From positions 2,480,001 through 2,544,000 of the forward strand of contig NZ_CP163435.1 of assembly GCF_041051975.1 (NCBI RefSeq): a stretch of 64,000 bases of DNA. The letters are read 5' to 3'. Each line of letters starts with the position of its first letter. Position 1 is the first letter of the stretch. The position numbers and the translations under genes are program-made. The notes beneath the pieces were generated by a model. It saw only the letters and a list, made by a program, of their open reading frames with translations. It did not search any database and was not told the DNA's origin. The DNA is from Streptomyces sp. R21. GTDB lineage: Bacteria; Actinomycetota; Actinomycetes; Streptomycetales; Streptomycetaceae. Shown piece by piece: positions 60,579 through 64,000 of the stretch.

Positions 60579-61655
60579 CTAGGAGCGCCGCGCCCGGTCC
60601 TCTTGAACAAACGCGACAGGCTCGGCAGCCTCGTCGGCGAAGCGGACGAGTTCCGCGACCGGCATCGATCCCGCCTCCCTGCGCTCGCGCGCGAAGGCGT
60701 TCGCGAGGCGCTGGAGCAGCTCGTTCAGCGGGGTCGGTACGCCGTGCAGCCTGCCGAGGAGCACGATCTCGCCGTTGAGGTAATCGGCCTCGATGGTGCC
60801 GGTGCCGCGGTTGAGGGACTGCCAGGAGGAGCCCGCGCCGCGCTGGGAACCGTCGAACGGCTCGAACCGGATCTTGTCGCCCCGGGCCTCCTTCTGCTCC
60901 TCCTCGCTCGCGTACGCGATCCCGGCCGCGGCGAGTACGGCCTCGCCCTCGGCGCGCACCCGCTCGTAGAGCTTCAGGCCCTCCTCGCTGGTGAGCACCC
61001 CGCTGACCGCCTCGATCGAGTTCGCGAGGTTGCCGAGCAGCTTGGCGTACTGCCAGCGCGTCACGTCGGGCACGACCGGCGCCTCGAAGCGGGAGCTCTC
61101 CAGATCCGCGGCGATACGGCGGGCCGTCCCGTCCGTCCCGTCCGTCCCGTCCGTCCCGTCCGTGCCGTGCGGGAAGCGGCCGATGTGCAGGATGCCGGTG
61201 AGGGGGGCGCCGGCCGCGGACACGACGCCCGGCTCCACGAACGTGGCGGGCAGCCAGACGCAGACGCCGTACACGCGGCGGAAGCGGCGTAGCGCGAGGC
61301 GCTGGCTCTCCACGCCGTTCTGGGCGCAGACGAGGGGCAGTTGCTCGGCGGCGGTGCGGGTGCCGCCCGCCACCGGTGCCGGGGCCCAGGTGTCCAGGGC
61401 TGCCTCGCTGTGCTGGGTCTTGACTGCCAGTACCAGTACGTCGTCGGTGCGCAGTTCGCCCAGCGCGGCTGGTCCGTCCACCACCGGGAGGTGGTGTGTG
61501 TGCTCGCCGTCCGGCGTCCTGAACCGTAGGCCTCCGTCGCGCAGCGCGGCGTACTGCGCGCCGCGCGCGACCAGCACGACGTCGTGCCCGGCCCCGGCCA
61601 GACGGCCACCTATTGCTCCGCCTACGGCGCCTGCCCCGATGATGATGTAGCGCAT
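60579..61655 (-). CDS. 2-dehydropantoate 2-reductase family protein
   Basis: A 358-residue NADPH-dependent ketopantoate reductase-like enzyme: GAGAVGGAIGG (7-17), CAQNGVESQ (Asn) and WQYAKLLGN (Lys) are the family marks. It may make pantoate for coenzyme A, or act on another keto acid; paralogues are common. An unusual (Thr-Asp-Gly) run, encoded by a 9-base tandem repeat at 61126-61161, lies in a surface loop before residue ~185. Confidence 0.88.
   Translation of the reverse strand: MRYIIIGAGAVGGAIGGRLAGAGHDVVLVARGAQYAALRDGGLRFRTPDGEHTHHLPVVDGPAALGELRTDDVLVLAVKTQHSEAALDTWAPAPVAGGTRTAAEQLPLVCAQNGVESQRLALRRFRRVYGVCVWLPATFVEPGVVSAAGAPLTGILHIGRFPHGTDGTDGTDGTDGTARRIAADLESSRFEAPVVPDVTRWQYAKLLGNLANSIEAVSGVLTSEEGLKLYERVRAEGEAVLAAAGIAYASEEEQKEARGDKIRFEPFDGSQRGAGSSWQSLNRGTGTIEADYLNGEIVLLGRLHGVPTPLNELLQRLANAFARERREAGSMPVAELVRFADEAAEPVAFVQEDRARRS
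61126..61161. repeat. 9-bp tandem repeat within a coding region
   Basis: Four perfect copies of GTCCCGTCC (each 9 bases) on the plus strand encode a TDGTDG-type run in the ketopantoate reductase gene on the minus strand. Changes in copy number keep the frame, so slippage would only lengthen or shorten a loop. Confidence 0.85.
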
Positions 61656-61938
61656 ACGGCCAGCCTCGCACGGCGGGTGTACCGACCACGGGTTTTCGCC
61701 CCCTCCGCCCCTACCCGACCCGTCCTCGGGGGCTCCGCCCCCGAACCTCCGCTCCTCAAACGCCGGAGGGGCTATATCCAGCCCGTCCGGCGTTTGAGGA
61801 CGAGCGCGTCAGCGCGATGCAGGGGGAAAGGGGGCGCAGCCCCCAGGACACGGGAAGGGCAGGGGCGGAGGGGGCGAAACCCCGTAGGGACATCACCCCG
61901 TTGACCTTCCCCCAAGGGCAGACCCCAGCCTCGCCGCC
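61656..61938. other. Intergenic region with palindromic repeat
   Basis: The gap between the divergent reductase and transglutaminase genes has no gene. It holds the CTCAAACGCCGG palindrome (61754-61799) and a smaller GGGGGCGCAGCCCCC hairpin around 61833-61847. Confidence 0.5.
61754..61799. repeat. Palindromic intergenic repeat (CTCAAACGCCGG type)
   Basis: The arms CCTCAAACGCCGGAGGGGCT (61754-61773) and AGCCCGTCCGGCGTTTGAGG (61780-61799) form an imperfect palindrome. I know this sequence as an intergenic palindrome that recurs widely in Streptomyces chromosomes, but only one copy is visible here. Confidence 0.6.
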
Positions 61939-62796
61939 ATGGACCTCTACCTGAAGCAGAGCCCGTACAGCGACCCCGGCGACCTCGACACCGGCGATCT
62001 CCCGCGAGACCCGGGCCAACTGACCGCCCTGGTAAGGGGGTTGATCATCCACCGCCTCGAGGGCGACCGCTTCGGATGGGAGATCCCTCCGCAGCGCCTC
62101 CACGAGGACGCCGAAACCCGGTACACAGCGGGACTGCTCCGCCTCCTGAGGGAGCGCTCGGACACCCCGCTCCCCCACCCCCGCACCCCCGACCACCGCT
62201 TCGTCGGCACCTGCCGGGACTTCGCCCTGCTGCTGTGCTCGCTGCTGCGGGCGACAGGAACACCGGCCCGCATCCGCGGCGGCTACGCCACCTACTTCGT
62301 AGAGGGATTCCACGACGACCACTGGGTCACCGAATACCGTCTGCCGGACGGAAGTTGGCGGCTGATCGACCCGCAGGTGTACGGCGGCCACTACGACGTA
62401 CCCTTCGACCCGCTGGACGTACCGAGGGACCGTTTCGTCGTGGCGGGCCAGGCATGGCGGGCGTGCCGGGCCGGGGAGGCCGACCCGGAGACGTTCGGGG
62501 TGTGGGTCGCGGACGGCCTGCGCGGGATGTGGCTCGTGCTCAACAGTGTGGTGCTGGACCTCGCCGCACTGAACGGCACGGAGCCGCTGCCGTGGGACGG
62601 ATGGGGGCTGGCGGGCCTGCAGCGCTACGACTCGCTCACCGAGGACGACTTCGCGCTCATCGACGCCGTGGCCGCGGCCCGCGCGCCCGAGGACATCCGC
62701 CGCCTCCACGCGGACCCGCGGCTGGCCGTACCGCGCGAGATCCTCTCGAACACGACCTATCTCGGCCTGCGCAGCGTCACGCTTCCCCAGGGCTGA
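61939..62796 (+). CDS. Transglutaminase-like domain protein
   Basis: A 285-residue protein with the papain-like transglutaminase triad: Cys92 (GTCRDFALLL), His128 (DDHWVTEYR) and Asp144 (RLIDPQVY). Such bacterial proteins are often peptidases or amidases. No signal peptide, so cytosolic. Its end overlaps that of the convergent NTF2-like gene by 20 bases. Confidence 0.85.
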   Translation: MDLYLKQSPYSDPGDLDTGDLPRDPGQLTALVRGLIIHRLEGDRFGWEIPPQRLHEDAETRYTAGLLRLLRERSDTPLPHPRTPDHRFVGTCRDFALLLCSLLRATGTPARIRGGYATYFVEGFHDDHWVTEYRLPDGSWRLIDPQVYGGHYDVPFDPLDVPRDRFVVAGQAWRACRAGEADPETFGVWVADGLRGMWLVLNSVVLDLAALNGTEPLPWDGWGLAGLQRYDSLTEDDFALIDAVAAARAPEDIRRLHADPRLAVPREILSNTTYLGLRSVTLPQG

Positions 62797-63151
62797 ACAG
62801 CGTCCCTTGGTGGAAGTACAGCAGCCACCCCTCCCCCGTACGCCGCCACAGTGAACTCCGGTGTGCGCGGCGGCCGTTGTTGTCCGTGTCGAAGGTGAGG
62901 TGGACGAGGTCGGGGGCCAGTTGGACGCCCTTCATGTGGGAGGTGATGCCGGCCCGGGCGCCGGGTGCGGTGGTCGCGGCGAGGGAGGCGACGATCGAGG
63001 CGCGGTCCCAGCGTCGGCCCGAGGCGCCGAACTCGAAGAAGTCGGGGTGCAGGAGCGCCCCGACCTGCTCGGGCGAGCGGCGGATCTCCGGGTCGAGGAG
63101 GCGCAGTTCGCCCTCGATGGCGGCCTCGACGGCGGGGTTGTGCTCAGACAC
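62777..63151 (-). CDS. NTF2-like (DUF4440-type) protein
   Basis: A 124-residue protein with the cone-shaped NTF2 fold pattern: an N-terminal helix pair (VEAAIEGELRLLDPEIRR), LLHPDFFEFGASGRRWDRAS and closing strands (GWLLYFHQGTLFSP). Members are small enzymes or ligand binders. Its start overlaps the DUF1697 stop by 8 bases, so the two form an operon. Confidence 0.85.
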   Translation of the reverse strand: MSEHNPAVEAAIEGELRLLDPEIRRSPEQVGALLHPDFFEFGASGRRWDRASIVASLAATTAPGARAGITSHMKGVQLAPDLVHLTFDTDNNGRRAHRSSLWRRTGEGWLLYFHQGTLFSPGEA

Positions 63152-63689
63152 CGGTCAGCTCCTCCAGCTTGACGACGGTGTTCCAGTTGCGGGTGGTGGC
63201 GACGACGCCCTTCAGCAGCCGGGGCTTCGACAGGGCCACCGCCAGCTTGGAGCGGCCGAGGCCGTCGGGGGCGTAGAGATACATCTCGCGGTCGCCGAGG
63301 CGGAACTCCTCGGGGGCGAAGGCGGCCGGGTCGACGGTGGCGAACCGCTCGGCGTCGACGGGCGCGGAGAAGTAGGTGACGTGCAGCTGCTTGGCCTCGA
63401 GTTCGGCGGCCGGGAACGGGCACGCCTCGCGTACCGCCTTCAGGTAGGCGTGGTCGCGTACGAGCACGCTGACGGCGAAGCCGAACTGCTTCTCGATGGC
63501 CTGCTCCAACTCCGCGGCGAGGGAGTCCTCGTCGCCGTGGTCGGTGCCGAAGACGGCGTTGCCGCTCTGCAGATAGGTGGCCACGGAGTCGTACCCGAGG
63601 CTCTCCAGCAGCGTGCGCAGCTCGGCCATCGGCACCTTCTTGCTGCCGCCCACGTTGATCCCGCGCAGCAGCGCCGCATACATCGTCAT
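63144..63689 (-). CDS. DUF1697 family protein
   Basis: A 181-residue protein starting MTMYAALLRGINVGGSKKVP, the signature of DUF1697, followed by AELRTLLESLGYDSVATYLQ and SGNAVF. Function is unknown; the family is widespread in soil bacteria. It is upstream of and coupled to the NTF2-like gene. Confidence 0.88.
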   Translation of the reverse strand: MTMYAALLRGINVGGSKKVPMAELRTLLESLGYDSVATYLQSGNAVFGTDHGDEDSLAAELEQAIEKQFGFAVSVLVRDHAYLKAVREACPFPAAELEAKQLHVTYFSAPVDAERFATVDPAAFAPEEFRLGDREMYLYAPDGLGRSKLAVALSKPRLLKGVVATTRNWNTVVKLEELTGV

Positions 63690-63704
63690 CCGGACACCAT
63701 AAGG

Positions 63705-63741
63705 CGGCCGTCGTGCCCCGTGGGGGTGGGCACGACGGCCG
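63705..63741 (-). terminator. Strong hairpin after the subtilase gene
   Basis: A 14-bp stem (CGGCCGTCGTGCCC at 63705-63718 with GGGCACGACGGCCG at 63728-63741) lies 20 bases past the stop of the minus-strand subtilase. There is only a weak T-rich run after it on that strand, as usual in Streptomyces. Confidence 0.6.
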
Positions 63742-63760
63742 CGGTCTGTTGGTGTCGGCG

Positions 63761-64000
63761 CTACTCGACGATCTTCAGGAGCTTGTTCGGCGTGCCCGCC
63801 GACGGGTTGGAGATCTTGTCGGCGTTCGCGCCGCCGGTGAGCGCCTCGGCGACCTGGGCCGGGGTGGCGTCGGGGTGGCCCGCGAGGTAGACGGCGGCGG
63901 CGCCCGTGACGTGCGGGGTCGCCATCGACGTACCGGAGATGGTGTTGGTGGCCGAGTCGGAGGTGTTCCAGTCGGAGGTGATGTCCGAGCCGGGGGCGTA
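63761..64000 (-). CDS. S8 family subtilase (C-terminal part, partial)
   Basis: The last 79 residues of a subtilisin-like serine protease that continues beyond the right edge. It reads YAPGSDITSDWNTSDS, then GTSMATPHVTG with the catalytic Ser (about residue 25 of this fragment), AAAVYLAGHPDATPAQV and a short end NKLLKIVE. Such enzymes are secreted in Streptomyces; signal and propeptide are outside the window. Stop TAG is at 63761-63763. Confidence 0.9.
   Translation of the reverse strand, partial: YAPGSDITSDWNTSDSATNTISGTSMATPHVTGAAAVYLAGHPDATPAQVAEALTGGANADKISNPSAGTPNKLLKIVE

Noticed and set aside
1..64000. CRISPR arrays, rRNA genes, insertion sequences with transposase
   Set aside because: None were seen. 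The only tandem repeats are short-unit arrays (17, 15 and 9 bp) without spacers.

Overview
The window looks like Streptomyces chromosome: very high GC with strong third-position GC bias, GTG/TTG starts, twin-arginine secreted sugar enzymes, a mycothiol-type DsbA protein, an ECF41-type sigma factor and a Cys-containing leader peptide in front of the sulfur-assimilation operon. No rRNA, intact tRNA, CRISPR array or transposase gene was seen.

Layout. (1) 1-5.6 kb: after a polyketide-cyclase-like gene comes a decayed integrative element of about 4.8 kb (735-5570), bounded by two near-identical tRNA 3'-end fragments with inward arm-like repeats. It holds small membrane proteins, an unrecognised HTH-like protein, and a chain of tiny coupled ORFs around a DUF7848-type gene. 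No integrase remains. (2) 5.7-28.3 kb: a homocysteine S-methyltransferase, then carbohydrate-use loci. One apparent eight-gene operon on the minus strand (19151 to 8095) encodes a binding lipoprotein, two permeases, a GH28-like beta-helix enzyme, two alginate-lyase-family proteins (one of 1108 residues with several modules) and a carboxylesterase. A LacI gene lies at its far end. AACCGGTT palindromes lie in front of both the operon and the LacI gene, and a 17-bp tandem array of the same half-site follows the LacI stop. A 2-hydroxyacid dehydrogenase is divergent from the operon. A second LacI gene, a second transporter (22.3-25.5 kb), a GH43 enzyme and a third LacI gene follow. (3) 28.3-41.4 kb: mixed housekeeping and accessory genes: ECF41 sigma factor, AraC regulators, an NmrA-type oxidoreductase, YihY membrane protein, AidB-like acyl-CoA dehydrogenase, GAF regulator, secreted metallopeptidase and others. 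(4) 41.4-44.5 kb: a 1029-residue NACHT NTPase with membrane segments at both ends, a candidate immunity protein. (5) 44.6-54.2 kb: sulfate assimilation: leader peptide, sulfite reductase, 59-residue zinc ribbon, cysH, cysC, cysD, cysN, a sulfonate-type ABC transporter and a sirohydrochlorin chelatase, mostly with overlapping stops and starts. (6) 54.2-64 kb: ArsR-type regulator divergent from an MFS transporter, a large secreted beta-helix protein, small enzymes, and the end of a subtilase running off the window.

How the genes fit together. In the large operon, extracellular lyase, beta-helix hydrolase and esterase would cut and de-esterify an acidic, probably uronate-containing polysaccharide. 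The ABC importer would take up the oligomers (its ATPase is not encoded here, as is usual for Streptomyces sugar importers). LacI repressors acting on the AACCGGTT sites would control expression. In the sulfur operon, sulfate is activated (CysDN, CysC), reduced to sulfite (CysH) and sulfide (sulfite reductase), while the chelatase supplies siroheme and the transporter brings in organosulfonate or related anions. All functions are inferred from reading the sequence; no database search was run.
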